Shown: positions 47,477 to 56,792 of the stretch, piece after piece
How the letters are laid out: each line of letters begins with the position of its first letter
Position numbering within the stretch: position 1 is the stretch's first letter
NCBI GenBank assembly: GCA_041398845.1
Contig: JAWKTZ010000012.1
Coordinates: 310,001 to 374,000, forward strand
Source of the DNA: Fuerstiella sp041398845
Lineage (GTDB): Bacteria > Planctomycetota > Planctomycetia > Planctomycetales > Planctomycetaceae
Length of the DNA stretch: 64,000 nt
Direction: 5' to 3'
Program-made: the position numbers and the translations under genes
The notes under the pieces: model-generated
The model's database searches: none
What the model saw: the letters and a program-made list of their open reading frames with translations, nothing else
What the model was told of the DNA's origin: nothing

Positions 47477-48427
47477 ATGCCATCGGCAGCCGCAACCAAA
47501 GCCAGCGATAAAACTCAGGCCTGCAAAAAACTGACAACACTGCTGCAGAAGGATTACGGCAAGTCCGTTCCGCGACTGAAACTGCCGGTTCTGGAAACGA
47601 TGCTGTTTGCCGTCTGTCTTGAAGACAATCCGTGGGACAGAGCGGAGTCCGGCTATCAGAAACTGCTGTCGTCCTATTTTGACCTGAATGAAGTGCGGGT
47701 CAGCTCAGTGAGTGAACTGGAGCGAACACTGAGCGATCTGAACAATGCGGAATGGAAAGGCCTGCGAATCCGTTCCATTCTGCGGTTTGTCTTTGAAAGC
47801 ACTTACAGTTTCGATTTCGAAAAGCTGAGCAAACTGACGCTGGAATCAGCTCAGAAACGTCTGAAGAAAATTGACTATCTGTCTCCCTTTGTCACCAACT
47901 TCACACTGCAGCAGGTTCTTGGCAGCTATGTCGTGTGTCTGGACGATTACAGTCTTCGAGCGGCCATGCATCTGGGGATTGTGCCGCCGGACAGCAACGT
48001 TGAAGATGCGGGTGAGTTTCTGAAGGCCGGGATCAGGAAGTCGGACACATTCGCCTTCAGTTATCTGCTCAGATGCCTGGCAACAGATCCAAAGTTCACG
48101 GCTCGACTGGCTGAGCCGGTTGATGCCGACGTCGAGTTCGACGTTTTGAACGTGGCACAGCGACTCACAGATCTGAAGTCGCCAAAAAAGAAAGCGACCA
48201 AACCCAAAGCGACAAAGACAACCGCGAAGTCGACAGAAGCCGTTCCTGCCAAAAAGAAGACAACCAAGCCCGCCGCCAAAGAGGCCACAAAATCCAGTTC
48301 CTCGAAATCTGCTGCGGCCTCGGCCAGAAGTGCTTCGGCGAAGAAGCCAGCGACTGCGACGAAGTCGCCTGCAAAGAAAAGTGCTCCGTCGGCGGCAAAA
48401 AAGAAGGCCGCAAAAAAGAAGAAATAG
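47477..48427 (+). CDS. HhH-GPD/endonuclease III-like protein with histone H1-like tail
   Basis: The 316-residue protein resembles the helical core of endonuclease III-type glycosylases: PVLETMLFAVCLEDNPWDRA near residues 35-55, an RIRSILRF segment, YLSPFVTNFTLQQVLGS and LDDYSLRAAMHLGI, where Asp aligns with the catalytic Asp of the V-D-T-H motif. The catalytic Lys (usually G-V-G-R-K-T) is not present and no FeS cysteines are seen, so enzymatic activity is doubtful. Residues about 235-316 are Lys/Ala/Thr/Ser-rich (KKKATKPKATKT-like), as in histone H1/Hc1 proteins. DNA binding is likely; the role is unknown. Family assignment is by motif only. Confidence 0.62.
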   Translation: MPSAAATKASDKTQACKKLTTLLQKDYGKSVPRLKLPVLETMLFAVCLEDNPWDRAESGYQKLLSSYFDLNEVRVSSVSELERTLSDLNNAEWKGLRIRSILRFVFESTYSFDFEKLSKLTLESAQKRLKKIDYLSPFVTNFTLQQVLGSYVVCLDDYSLRAAMHLGIVPPDSNVEDAGEFLKAGIRKSDTFAFSYLLRCLATDPKFTARLAEPVDADVEFDVLNVAQRLTDLKSPKKKATKPKATKTTAKSTEAVPAKKKTTKPAAKEATKSSSSKSAAASARSASAKKPATATKSPAKKSAPSAAKKKAAKKKK

Positions 48428-48635
48428 GCTCCGAGCCGACCGCAAAACAAGGCGAACTTGCTCGTTTTGAAACGGATCACCTTCTCAGACTGGCTGGAAT
48501 CAGAGACAATACAGACAGCACGCGGTGGGAAAATGAAGTGAGGTCCCGTTGTCGGAACAGCCTGACAGGCACTTCGCCAGTTGGAATCTGACCTCATTCT
48601 CCCTCGCTTCCACGTCCTCGTAACGGCGCTGAACG

Positions 48636-51109
48636 ATGTCACACCCTCAATTCCTGTTTCCCCGTTTGCGAACCATAGGATTTCCGGCGACGTTCGCACT
48701 TGTCCTGTCGGTTGCCACGGCCAGTCAGCCGCCTCAGGTGGAATCACCGAAGTCGGCGGAAGACAACCCGCCGAACACGGTGCCCGAGGCAAACACACAG
48801 GCGCAGACAAAAGCAGAGGCCGGATCCGACAAGGAAGCCGCAGGACGCCAGCCTGGCGATGACGTGGCCAAAGAACTGAAGGATCCGATCAAGGAAACCG
48901 ATCCGAAAAAGATTGAGGCCCGGGCGGCCTATATGGAAGGTCTGGCCGCTCAGAAAAAGGGCGACCTGAATGACGCTCAGAAAGCGTTTGCTCGAGCAGC
49001 CGAAGCCGATCCAACAGCCGTCGAACCGGTGCGAGCTCATGCCGTGCTGCTCCGTCGTCTGGGAAAGATTGCTCAGGCCGAAGCGATGGCTCGCAAGGCG
49101 ATTGAACTGGATCAGGACGATTACGAAATGCGACTGGAACTGGCCGGGTTGCTGCTGAGTCGAAGCAAACCGGACGAAGCCTCAGCGCTGATTGATGATG
49201 CTCTCTGAACTCAAAACGTCTGAACAGACAATCGGCGGAATTCATCAACCTGCACAGCGTACGCGGACGAATTCATCTGCTGACCGGGAACGCAGCGAAG
49301 GCGGCGGAAAGTTATCAGGTCATCCTGAAAGCACTCGAACGACCGGAAGACTATGGTCTGGATTTTCGCCAGCACCAGTTGCTGATGAATGACCGCGCGA
49401 CGGGATTTGATACGGTCGGAAAAATCATGCTGGAAGTCGGCCGAAACGATGAAGCCGTCACCGCATTCAGTGCTCTGGCAAAAGTCAACAACGATACGCC
49501 CGGTGACCATCACTACTGGCTGGCACTGGCTCAGTACCGTAAAGATGACCTGAAAGCGGCCGAAACAAACCTCGAACGGTACTTCGAATCCAACCGCCGA
49601 AGTCGTGAATCGCTGCAGTTGCTGAGCGACATTTATCGGGCCGCCTCGCGTTCCGACGAAGTGACGTCCAGGCTGACCGATCTGGCCAAAGACTCGAACG
49701 ATGTCGATACGGTCAATATGTTTCTGGGCGATCTGCTGGTGGAAAAAGGAAACGGTGCGGAAGCCGCAAAGGTTTATCAGAGCGTCATTTCCAATTCCGG
49801 AAACGCCGACGCCTACATTGGCCTGATTCGCGTGGACATTCTGAACGGTGACGCCAGGTCGCTCATGCAAAGTGTCAACAAGGCACTGCGGGCGCGCATT
49901 CGACCGGAAGAACTGATGCCTTTGATCGCCTACATCACGAACAATCGGGAATTTGGCGAGAACGTGGTAAAGGCGGCCGTTGCCGTGGTAGACGACGGGG
50001 CGGCCGATCAGGACGCCGCAGCAACGTACTTCTACGGTCAGATTGCTGCGGCCCTGGAAATGCCGGAACAGGAAGCAACGCTGCTGCAGGCCACCTTGCA
50101 GCAGAATCCGCCTCCGGCTCTCGGCATAGAAGCCATGAGCAAACTGGGTGTGAATCAACTGCTGAATGAGAAGTATGCGGAAGCCTCCACGGCTTTCCGC
50201 AATCTGCTGGCCATTCCCGGGCTGCCGAAAACGGAACGCCTGATGTCTCTGTATCGCCTGTCCTTTGCCGAAGTGGAGCTGGGAAATTACGACGTGGCGA
50301 TCACCGCTGTGGAAACAGCGCTGCAACTGGAACCGGACAACGCACAGCTCACGTATCAACTGGGCACCATTCAGCTCCAGGCCAAACAGTTCGACAACGC
50401 GGAAAAGTCGCTCAAAACGGCCATCCGACTGGCCGACGGAACTCGCCAGCAGGATTCCATTGAATCGCAGGGCAGAGTCCTGCTGGGTAGTCTTTACACG
50501 CAGTTGAGCCGCTGGGACGACGCGATCAGTGCTTACCAGGAACTGCTTCAGATGCCCGAGCTGAACGACACCGTGATTCGTCGCGGCCGCATGATGCTTT
50601 CCAATGCCTATGTTCAGAAGGGGGACATTGCCGGCGGCGAAAAAATTCTGCAGGAAGTTTATGCTCAGGATCCCACCGATATCGGCATCAACAACGATCT
50701 GGGTTACCTGTATGCCGAGCAGAACAAGAACCTTGAACAGGCTGAAAAGATGGTCCGCCTGGCGGTGGAAGCCGAACCCGACAATCCAGCCTACCTGGAC
50801 AGCCTGGGATGGGTGCTGTACCGCATGCAGAAGCACGAAGAGGCGGAGGAAGCTTTGATCAAGGCCAACAGTGATCCGGATTATCGAGACGCGACCATCA
50901 TCGAACATCTGGGCGACGTTCAGCAGGCTCTGAAGAAAACAGCCGAGGCCACCAGGGCCTGGCAGGAAGCTTTGGATGTGGAAAAAGCGTCACCGGCACC
51001 GGACCAGGCTGTCATCAAACGTCTGACTGAAAAACTGAAACCTCAGGCGACGGACAAGGAACCCGACAAGACCTCGCAACCGGATTCCACTGAGAAATCA
51101 AAGGAATAG
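48636..51109 (+). CDS. Exported TPR-repeat protein, frameshifted near 49,203
   Basis: The 5' frame (MSHPQFLFPRLRTIGFPATF) has a signal peptide, an acidic linker, and TPRs from about residue 95 (ARAAYMEGLAAQKKGDLNDA, then AFARAAEADPTAVEPVRAHA). It stops at 49,206-49,208. A frame offset by one base continues the same TPR array (KRLNRQSAEFINLHSVRGRI, HLLTGNAAKAAESYQVILKA) to 51,109. Adding one base in the CTCTCTG run at 49,201-49,207 joins them. The full product would be about 825 residues with roughly 15 TPRs, ending in a Lys/Glu/Asp-rich tail. A periplasmic protein-assembly role is guessed. The cause may be sequencing error, a fresh mutation or slippage. Confidence 0.78.
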
Positions 51110-51162
51110 ATGGCTTGGATTCAGACTCCTGTTTCAGATGGCCGCAACAGCACGCGGGGAAA

Positions 51163-52296
51163 ATGGCTCGAGAAACCACAATTCGCCAATACGATGACGA
51201 TGACGATGACGACGACGGGCCACAGGCCGGATCGTCCGGTGGATCGTCAATGCCGCCTCGCGATTCGGGTTTGACCGGAGGGCACCATGACGAACCAACG
51301 GAGTTCGATGAAGCTCTGCGGCCGTCACGACTCAGCGACGTGATCGGTCAGCTTGAAGTCGTGGAACGAATTCGCATTCTGCTGGAAGCCGCACGCATTC
51401 GTCGGCAGCCGCTGGGCCACCTGCTGCTGGACGGACCTCCCGGGTTGGGCAAAACCACACTCGCGTCCGTCATTCCGAAGGAACTGGGCACCGATTTTCA
51501 GATCACGGCCGGTCCTTCGCTGAGTGCTCCCAAGGACCTGCTGCCTTATCTAACCAATGCAAGCGAAGGGTCGGTGCTGTTCATCGACGAAATTCATCGC
51601 CTGCCGCCAGCGGTGGAAGAGTTCATCTATCCGGCGATGGAGGATTTTCGAGTCGACATTACTCTGGGAGACGGTCTGAACGCGCGAACGATCAACATGA
51701 AGCTGCAGCCGTTCACCGTCATCGGTGCCACAACTCGCAGTGGCATGCTGACGGCACCGCTGCGAGACCGCTTTGTCAATCGCGAACATCTGAGTTTCTA
51801 TTCGATCGATGAACTGGCCACGATTGTGTGTCGCAATGCCGCCAAGCTGCGAACCGTCATCAGCGACGACGCAGCCCGTCAGATCGCGCAGCGTTCGCGT
51901 GGCACTCCGCGCAAGGCAAACAACTGGCTGCTGTGGACACGCGATTACGCCGATGCACGCGTTGACGGAAAGATTACTCTGGACGTGGCCAATCAGGCGT
52001 TAAAAATGAAGGGCGTTGATGATCGAGGCCTTGAAGGTCTGGATCGACAGTATCTGGAAACCATCATCAACGTGTTCAGCGGCGGCCCGGCCGGAGTTCA
52101 GGCCATTGCTCATACGATGAACATTCCGGCCGACACGCTGGAAGACGAAATTGAACCTTACCTGCTGCGTGAAGGTCTGATTCAAAGGTCACCGCGTGGT
52201 CGAGTGGTCACCATGGCGGCATGGAAACACCTTGGCCGTCAACCGCCCAAAGAAAAATCGTCCGGCGATGACAGTTCTCAGAATACTCTGTTCTAG
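51163..52296 (+). CDS. ruvB: Holliday junction branch migration ATPase RuvB
   Basis: The start was set at the ATG at 51,163 (MARETTIRQYDDDDD); 16 codons upstream to 51,115 lack a good start. Core motifs are LRPSRLSDVIGQLEVVERI, Walker A GPPGLGKT (91-98), FIDEIHRL, IGATTRSGMLTAPLRDRF (the arginine-finger/sensor region) and a C-terminal winged helix with YLLREGLIQRSPRGR. It drives branch migration with RuvA. An N-terminal extension of about 45 residues contains an eight-Asp run encoded by a GAT/GAC microsatellite, which is unusual for the family. The stop TAG is the end of repeat family A copy 5. Confidence 0.94.
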   Translation: MARETTIRQYDDDDDDDDGPQAGSSGGSSMPPRDSGLTGGHHDEPTEFDEALRPSRLSDVIGQLEVVERIRILLEAARIRRQPLGHLLLDGPPGLGKTTLASVIPKELGTDFQITAGPSLSAPKDLLPYLTNASEGSVLFIDEIHRLPPAVEEFIYPAMEDFRVDITLGDGLNARTINMKLQPFTVIGATTRSGMLTAPLRDRFVNREHLSFYSIDELATIVCRNAAKLRTVISDDAARQIAQRSRGTPRKANNWLLWTRDYADARVDGKITLDVANQALKMKGVDDRGLEGLDRQYLETIINVFSGGPAGVQAIAHTMNIPADTLEDEIEPYLLREGLIQRSPRGRVVTMAAWKHLGRQPPKEKSSGDDSSQNTLF

Positions 52297-52405
52297 AGGC
52301 TATTTGAAAAGGGGTCTGACCCTCTCCGGGCAGCCTTTGGGCAGCCGTATTCACTGAAATTCTGCCGCCCTCCAAAGGGTCAGACCCCTTTTCCAAATAG
52401 CCTCT
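52295..52405. repeat. Palindromic element family A, copy 5 (reverse orientation, compensatory change)
   Basis: A 111 bp element filling the ruvB-mnmG gap. Outer arms AGAGGCTATTTG and CAAATAGCCTCT carry a C-to-T and the matching G-to-A change relative to the other copies, keeping the stem. The interior is inverted relative to copies 1, 2 and 7. The mnmG ATG lies four bases after it. Confidence 0.92.
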
Positions 52406-52409
52406 AATC

Positions 52410-54254
52410 ATGAACTCACCCTATCACTTTGATGTTGTTGTTGTCGGGGCGGGACATGCGGGAGTCGAAGCGGCTTTGGCCGCCGCACGCCTTGGAGCAA
52501 ACACGGCTCTGCTGACAATGAGCTGTGAGACCGTCGCTCAGATGAGCTGCAATCCGGCCATCGGAGGCGTGGCCAAAGGGCAGATCGTTCGTGAAATCGA
52601 TGCGCTCGGCGGCGAAATGGGACGCGTCATCGATGTGACCGGGATTCAGTTTCGCATGCTCAACAGTGGCAAGGGGCCGGCCATGCACAGCCCTCGAGCT
52701 CAGGCGGACAAGAAGGCTTACCAGTTCGAAATGAAGTGGCGAGTCGAACAGCAGGACAACCTGAGTCTGCGGCAGGAACTGGTCGAAGGTCTCGAATCCA
52801 GCGCTGGAAAGATCACGGGAGTTCGCGTTGCCGGTGGCACGGTCTATCATGCCAGCGCCGTGATTCTGACCACCGGCACGTTTCTGAAGGCCATCATGCA
52901 CACGGGCGAGAACCAGTCCGAAGGCGGCCGTGCCGGAGAAAAGGCGGCTCACGGACTGTCTGGCGAGCTGTTGGCTCTGGGGTTTGAACTGCAGCGTTTC
53001 AAAACCGGCACACCGGCACGCATCAACGGGCGAACAATCGATTTTTCGAAATGCGAACCTCAACCGGGCGATCCGGACCCTCAGCCGTTTTCGTATCTGA
53101 CCGACAGCATTTCTCAGCCTCAGATGGACTGCCATCTGACGATGACAACGCCGGAAATGCACGCGCTGATTCAGGCCAACCTGTCGCGAGCTCCCATGTA
53201 CAGCGGACAGATTGAATCCACCGGCCCGCGCTATTGTCCGTCGATCGAAGACAAGGTGGTGAGGTTTGCGGATAAGAGTTCCCATCAGATTTTTCTGGAA
53301 CCCGAAGGCCGACAGACTCTTGAATACTACTGCAACGGCATTTCCACCAGTCTGCCGCGCGATGTGCAGGATCGCATGATTCGCATGATTCCGGGTCTGG
53401 AGAATGCGGACATCATGCGGTTCGGTTACGCGGTGGAATATGATTTCGCGCCGCCAACTCAGCTTCGTCCGACGATGGAAACGCGTCTGGTGGCCGGGCT
53501 GTACTTTGCGGGGCAGCTAAACGGCACAACCGGCTATGAAGAAGCGGCCGGTCAGGGATTACTGGCCGGCATCAATGCTGCTCTGAAAGTCGCGGGCCGG
53601 GACGAGTTTGTGCTGGATCGCAGTCAGGCGTATCTGGGAGTTCTTGTCGATGACCTGGTAACGAAAGGCGTTGACGAACCGTATCGCATGTTCACGTCAC
53701 GAGCCGAATACCGCATGCTGCTGCGACAGGACAATGCGGATCGTCGGCTGACACCGGTTGGCATGCAGTTGGGACTTGTCTGTGCGGAACGAGCCGCTCG
53801 ATTTCGCACTTATGAGGCGGAGCTGGAAAGAGGACAGGCGGCCGTGAGTCAGCTTCGGTATCAGGGGCAGTCATTGGAAGAGTGGCTGCGGCGTCCTGAG
53901 ATTCTGTGGCCGGACATCGCGGCGATGCATCCCGAAGCGGCATCTCTGGAGATTTCTGACCGATGCAAACGTCAGATCGAAATCGAAGTTCAGTATGCCG
54001 GATACATTCGGCGGCAGGAGGCCGAGATCGTGAAGATGCAGAAGGTAGACAGCGTACGTATTCCGGCGACCTTTCGATTCGCCGCCGTGAGTCAGTTGCG
54101 TCATGAGGCTCGGGAGAAGCTGGGCAGGTTGTGTCCGGCGACGGTTGGTCAGGCAAGTCGAATCAGCGGAATCACACCAGCCGACATCGCCGTTTTGATG
54201 ATGTATCTAAAAGCCGGAGAAAAAACTTTTCCGGATCCTCAGATTTCTTCTTAA
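52410..54254 (+). CDS. mnmG: tRNA uridine-5-carboxymethylaminomethyl modification enzyme MnmG
   Basis: The 614-residue protein starts MNSPYHFDVVVVGAGHAGVE with the FAD dinucleotide fold, then SCNPAIGGVAKGQIVREIDA and DVTGIQFRMLNSGKGPAMHS, GYEEAAGQGLLAGINAAL, and TSRAEYRMLLRQDNADRRL in the C-terminal helical domain. It modifies wobble U34 of certain tRNAs together with MnmE. Its ATG is only four bases downstream of repeat copy 5, so no normal Shine-Dalgarno is present. Translation may depend on the repeat sequence, on coupling with ruvB or on a different start. No mnmE is in the window. Confidence 0.95.
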   Translation: MNSPYHFDVVVVGAGHAGVEAALAAARLGANTALLTMSCETVAQMSCNPAIGGVAKGQIVREIDALGGEMGRVIDVTGIQFRMLNSGKGPAMHSPRAQADKKAYQFEMKWRVEQQDNLSLRQELVEGLESSAGKITGVRVAGGTVYHASAVILTTGTFLKAIMHTGENQSEGGRAGEKAAHGLSGELLALGFELQRFKTGTPARINGRTIDFSKCEPQPGDPDPQPFSYLTDSISQPQMDCHLTMTTPEMHALIQANLSRAPMYSGQIESTGPRYCPSIEDKVVRFADKSSHQIFLEPEGRQTLEYYCNGISTSLPRDVQDRMIRMIPGLENADIMRFGYAVEYDFAPPTQLRPTMETRLVAGLYFAGQLNGTTGYEEAAGQGLLAGINAALKVAGRDEFVLDRSQAYLGVLVDDLVTKGVDEPYRMFTSRAEYRMLLRQDNADRRLTPVGMQLGLVCAERAARFRTYEAELERGQAAVSQLRYQGQSLEEWLRRPEILWPDIAAMHPEAASLEISDRCKRQIEIEVQYAGYIRRQEAEIVKMQKVDSVRIPATFRFAAVSQLRHEAREKLGRLCPATVGQASRISGITPADIAVLMMYLKAGEKTFPDPQISS

Positions 54255-54396
54255 CACGTTGACTGTAATGTCTTTACGGTGAAACGTTCATTTGCAGCGG
54301 TTGAGATGAAGGTCTGGGAGACGGCGATAAACGCGGCAACTTTCCGCAGTTTCTGCAAGTCTGTTAATTCAGGTGCTTTACAGCACGAAACTCCCG

Positions 54397-54424
54397 TTGA
54401 CCGACTTCTGCGAATAGATACAAT
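54397..54424 (+). promoter_or_regulatory. Sigma-70-type promoter upstream of HTH-receiver gene
   Basis: TTGACC (54,397-54,402) and TACAAT (54,419-54,424) are separated by 16 bases. The predicted start is near 54,431. Confidence 0.65.
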
Positions 54425-54430
54425 CGGCTG

Positions 54431-54578
54431 AGTTGAGGAACAGGAAAGCTAAGGGGACTACAACGGGTCAGTTGGTCTGGTGAGGTTCGACAGTTTGACT
54501 GTCCAACTTCGCCCCTGGTTGCATCAAGCGGCCAGCGGTTGTTCCAGCCAGAGGTTATTTGAAGACCCTGGTTTTTTT
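54431..54578 (+). ncRNA. Candidate structured RNA with terminator upstream of HTH-receiver gene
   Basis: GGAAC (54,437-54,441) pairs with GTTCC (54,541-54,545). AGGGG (54,452-54,456) pairs with CCCCT (54,512-54,516). A perfect GACAGT-ttg-ACTGTC hairpin (54,489-54,503) is extended by GTT/AAC. A terminator stem, CCAG-a-GG against CC-CTGG (54,548-54,571), is followed by seven Ts. The transcript would be about 147 nt, ending 96 bases before the regulator start. It is either an sRNA or an attenuator; no known family is recognised. Confidence 0.55.
54548..54578 (+). terminator. Intrinsic terminator before HTH-receiver gene
   Basis: A six to seven bp GC-rich stem (CCAG/CTGG plus GG/CC) is followed by TTTTTTT at 54,572-54,578. 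Its position upstream of the coding start suggests attenuation or the end of a small RNA. Confidence 0.7.
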
Positions 54579-54673
54579 GTTCTTGGCGAATCACGGATGG
54601 TGTCCGGCAGGAGTCGGATATGCACAACTGCCGTAAGGCAGCTCATCGCTCATCGCAGAACGGATTGTGAAGC

Positions 54674-55252
54674 ATGAAAACAGTGTTTACGACGGGAGAG
54701 GCCGCGAAGATCTGCAAGGTCAGCCAGCAGACGATCATTCGTTGTTTCGATTCCGGACAATTGAAGGGGTTCCGGGTTCCGGGGTCTCGATTTCGCCGCA
54801 TTCCCCGCGACATCCTTTATAAGTTTATGAAGGACAACGGGATCCCGACTGATGCGCTCGAAAGCGGAAAACGCAAAGCGCTGATTGTGGATGACGATGA
54901 AGAGCTGGTGGAACTGATCGTGGATGCTCTGGAAGCGGACGGTCGATTCGAAACCCGCGTAGCCAACAATGGCTTTGACGCCGGAATGATGGTGAAAGAG
55001 TACCATCCCGACATTATCGTGCTGGACGTGATGCTGCCGGATATCAACGGCAAGGAAGTGTGTCAGCGAGTCCGCAGCGATTCGGCTCTGGACGATGTGC
55101 GAATCATCTGCATCAGTGGTATGGTCGAACAGGACAAAATTCAGGATCTGAAGGATTCCGGAGCCGACCAGTTCATTCAGAAGCCATTCGAAGTCGATCA
55201 GTTGATCGAACGGATCTGTCGCCTTCTGGATATTGAACAACTGGCCACTTAG
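54674..55252 (+). CDS. Response regulator with N-terminal BldC/MerR-like HTH and receiver domain
   Basis: The 192-residue protein starts MKTVFTTGEAAKICKVSQQT. Residues about 1-55 are a MerR/excisionase-type helix-turn-helix (TIIRCFDSGQLKGFRVPGSR, with a wing at RFRRIPRDI). Residues about 68-188 are a receiver domain: DDDEEL acidic pocket, phosphoacceptor D118 in VLDVMLPD, the Ser/Thr position in CISGMVEQ, and K170 in IQKPFEV. HTH first, receiver second is the reverse of the usual OmpR/NarL order. It lies 382 bases upstream of the histidine kinase gene and is its likely partner. DNA-binding activity under phosphorylation control is inferred. Confidence 0.87.
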   Translation: MKTVFTTGEAAKICKVSQQTIIRCFDSGQLKGFRVPGSRFRRIPRDILYKFMKDNGIPTDALESGKRKALIVDDDEELVELIVDALEADGRFETRVANNGFDAGMMVKEYHPDIIVLDVMLPDINGKEVCQRVRSDSALDDVRIICISGMVEQDKIQDLKDSGADQFIQKPFEVDQLIERICRLLDIEQLAT

Positions 55253-55275
55253 TGGCTTTTGCCAGACAGCAGCGC

Positions 55276-55313
55276 AGAATCGGCGGACGTCCTTTGGCGT
55301 CCGTCTGGATTCT
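55276..55313 (+). other. Stable hairpin after HTH-receiver gene
   Basis: AGAATC...GATTCT (outer) and CGGACG...CGTCCG (inner, eight-base loop TCCTTTGG) form a two-part stem 24 bases after the stop. There is no T-tract. It may be a 3' end stabiliser. Confidence 0.5.
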
Positions 55314-55355
55314 ATGCGGACTGCGTCCGGTTCAGCGAATGGGCAGCATCCTGGC

Positions 55356-55414
55356 AACCCGAAGCGTGAGCGAGGGAATTATCGCAACATGTTCCCTCGC
55401 TGACGCTTCGGGTT
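55356..55414. repeat. Palindromic repeat family C, copy 1
   Basis: AACCCGAAGCGTGAGCGAGG at the left pairs with the reverse-complement arm ending in CTTCGGGTT at the right. It is related to the element at 59,715-59,776. I recall repeats of this AACCCGAAGCGT type as frequent in planctomycete intergenic DNA, but have not checked. The remainder of the gap 55,253-55,634 shows no gene. Confidence 0.85.
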
Positions 55415-55634
55415 ACAAGACGTGCGAATCCGGCGTTGTCCGGTTAGGAACGGTTCATCAATAGAAGTCGTCGTGGATTTCGCCGGAAAAATCTGTGAGA
55501 AGGGAATTCTGGCGAATCCCACTACGAGGTCAGTCAATGATTGGTCGTTCCTGAAAATCAGGCAGACCTTTCATTCCGCGCTGGGTCCAGTATACAAACC
55601 GCTTCGCCTTAACGGACATGACAGACATCGCGGA

Positions 55635-56792
55635 ATGGACCTGACTCGAAAGACATCATCGCCGGCTCCGCCAGTCGACAGTGACCAGGAAGACTGGGAT
55701 CTGGAGATCCTGCAGGCCATGGTGTCGCCATCCACGGCCGAAGACGCAGCTCTGGCCTGCGCCGCCGCATGGATGAACTTTGTGCATGCCGAACGCGTCG
55801 CCGTTGCCGTGTTCGATTCCACGACGTCCTGCATTGTGGCTCACGGCCAGCGAGACGGCAGTCATCTGACCATTTATGTCGGCCGCGAAACCGCATCGGT
55901 GGCCTGTCTGCTTCGACCGGATCGGCTGTTCGGTCCCGGTGGTCCCTGTACGATTGAAAACCCCAGTCAGGTTCTGTGCTGGCCCGAGCATCTGTCTGCG
56001 GTGCTTGTCAATGTCGATGAAGACATCATTGAAGAAGAGCGAATTGACCTGATTCAGGATCTGAGTCGTAAACTGCTTTCGCGCTGGACCACGCCGGTCA
56101 CGTCGTTTGCGAACCCGGAGCACATGGAAGCGATGGCGGAATTTGCTGCCGGCGCCGGCCATGAAATCAACAATCCGCTCGGCAGCATTATCGGCCAGAC
56201 TCAGTTGCTGCTGAAACGCGAAGACCGCAGTGAATACCGACAGGCACTGGAAACCATTGGAGCTCAGGCATGGCGGATTCGCGACATGATTGGCGATACC
56301 ATGCTGTTTGCTCGACCGCCGCAGCCGGAATTCCGTCATTGTGAATTGATTCCTCTGGCGAAGAAGATTGTGGCCGATCTGAATGTCAGCTTTGCCGGAA
56401 AAGCTCAGTGGATTCAGCTTGAGGCGTCACCGACAGGCGTTGCTGCCTTTGCTGACGAAGCACAGATTGCAACCCTGTTGGCTCACCTGATTCGCAATGC
56501 GTGTGAGGCCGTGGCGGACCTTGATGAAGGCCAGAAGATTGTTGTGCAGATCACTCGACAGTCCGACTTCGCCGCGAACATCACGGTGACTGACAACGGC
56601 CCGCAGATTCGTCCGGAGGTACGTCGGCACCTGTTTGACCCGTTCTACTCAGGACGTCAGGCCGGGCGAGGACTGGGGTTCGGTTTGTGTCACTGCTGGC
56701 AGATTGTCCGGATGCACAACGGAATTCTGACCCAGGAATCTCTGGACTCCGGCAACCGCTTCACAGCGATCCTGCCGGTGGAGGCAGGCTGA
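55635..56792 (+). CDS. Soluble sensor histidine kinase
   Basis: The start was set at the ATG at 55,635 (MDLTRKTSSPAPPVDSDQED); the open frame reaches back to 55,422 without family signal. Residues about 20-165 look like a GAF-type sensor domain (AERVAVAVFDSTTSCIVAHG). H176 in GAGHEINNPLGS is the phosphorylated histidine. The ATPase domain has LIRNACEAV (N box), VTDNGPQI (G1-like) and GRGLGFGLCHCW (G2). There are no transmembrane helices. The stop TGA overlaps the start of the antiporter gene (ATGA-type). It forms a probable two-component pair with the HTH-receiver protein. Confidence 0.87.
   Translation: MDLTRKTSSPAPPVDSDQEDWDLEILQAMVSPSTAEDAALACAAAWMNFVHAERVAVAVFDSTTSCIVAHGQRDGSHLTIYVGRETASVACLLRPDRLFGPGGPCTIENPSQVLCWPEHLSAVLVNVDEDIIEEERIDLIQDLSRKLLSRWTTPVTSFANPEHMEAMAEFAAGAGHEINNPLGSIIGQTQLLLKREDRSEYRQALETIGAQAWRIRDMIGDTMLFARPPQPEFRHCELIPLAKKIVADLNVSFAGKAQWIQLEASPTGVAAFADEAQIATLLAHLIRNACEAVADLDEGQKIVVQITRQSDFAANITVTDNGPQIRPEVRRHLFDPFYSGRQAGRGLGFGLCHCWQIVRMHNGILTQESLDSGNRFTAILPVEAG

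Noticed and set aside
49211..50908. 565-codon minus-strand open frame opposite the TPR gene
   Set aside because: It mirrors the codon bias of the TPR coding strand and has no domain features.
54549..54563. AGAGGTTATTTGAA as a partial family A element
   Set aside because: It resembles copy 5's terminus but is better explained as part of the intrinsic terminator; no second arm is present.
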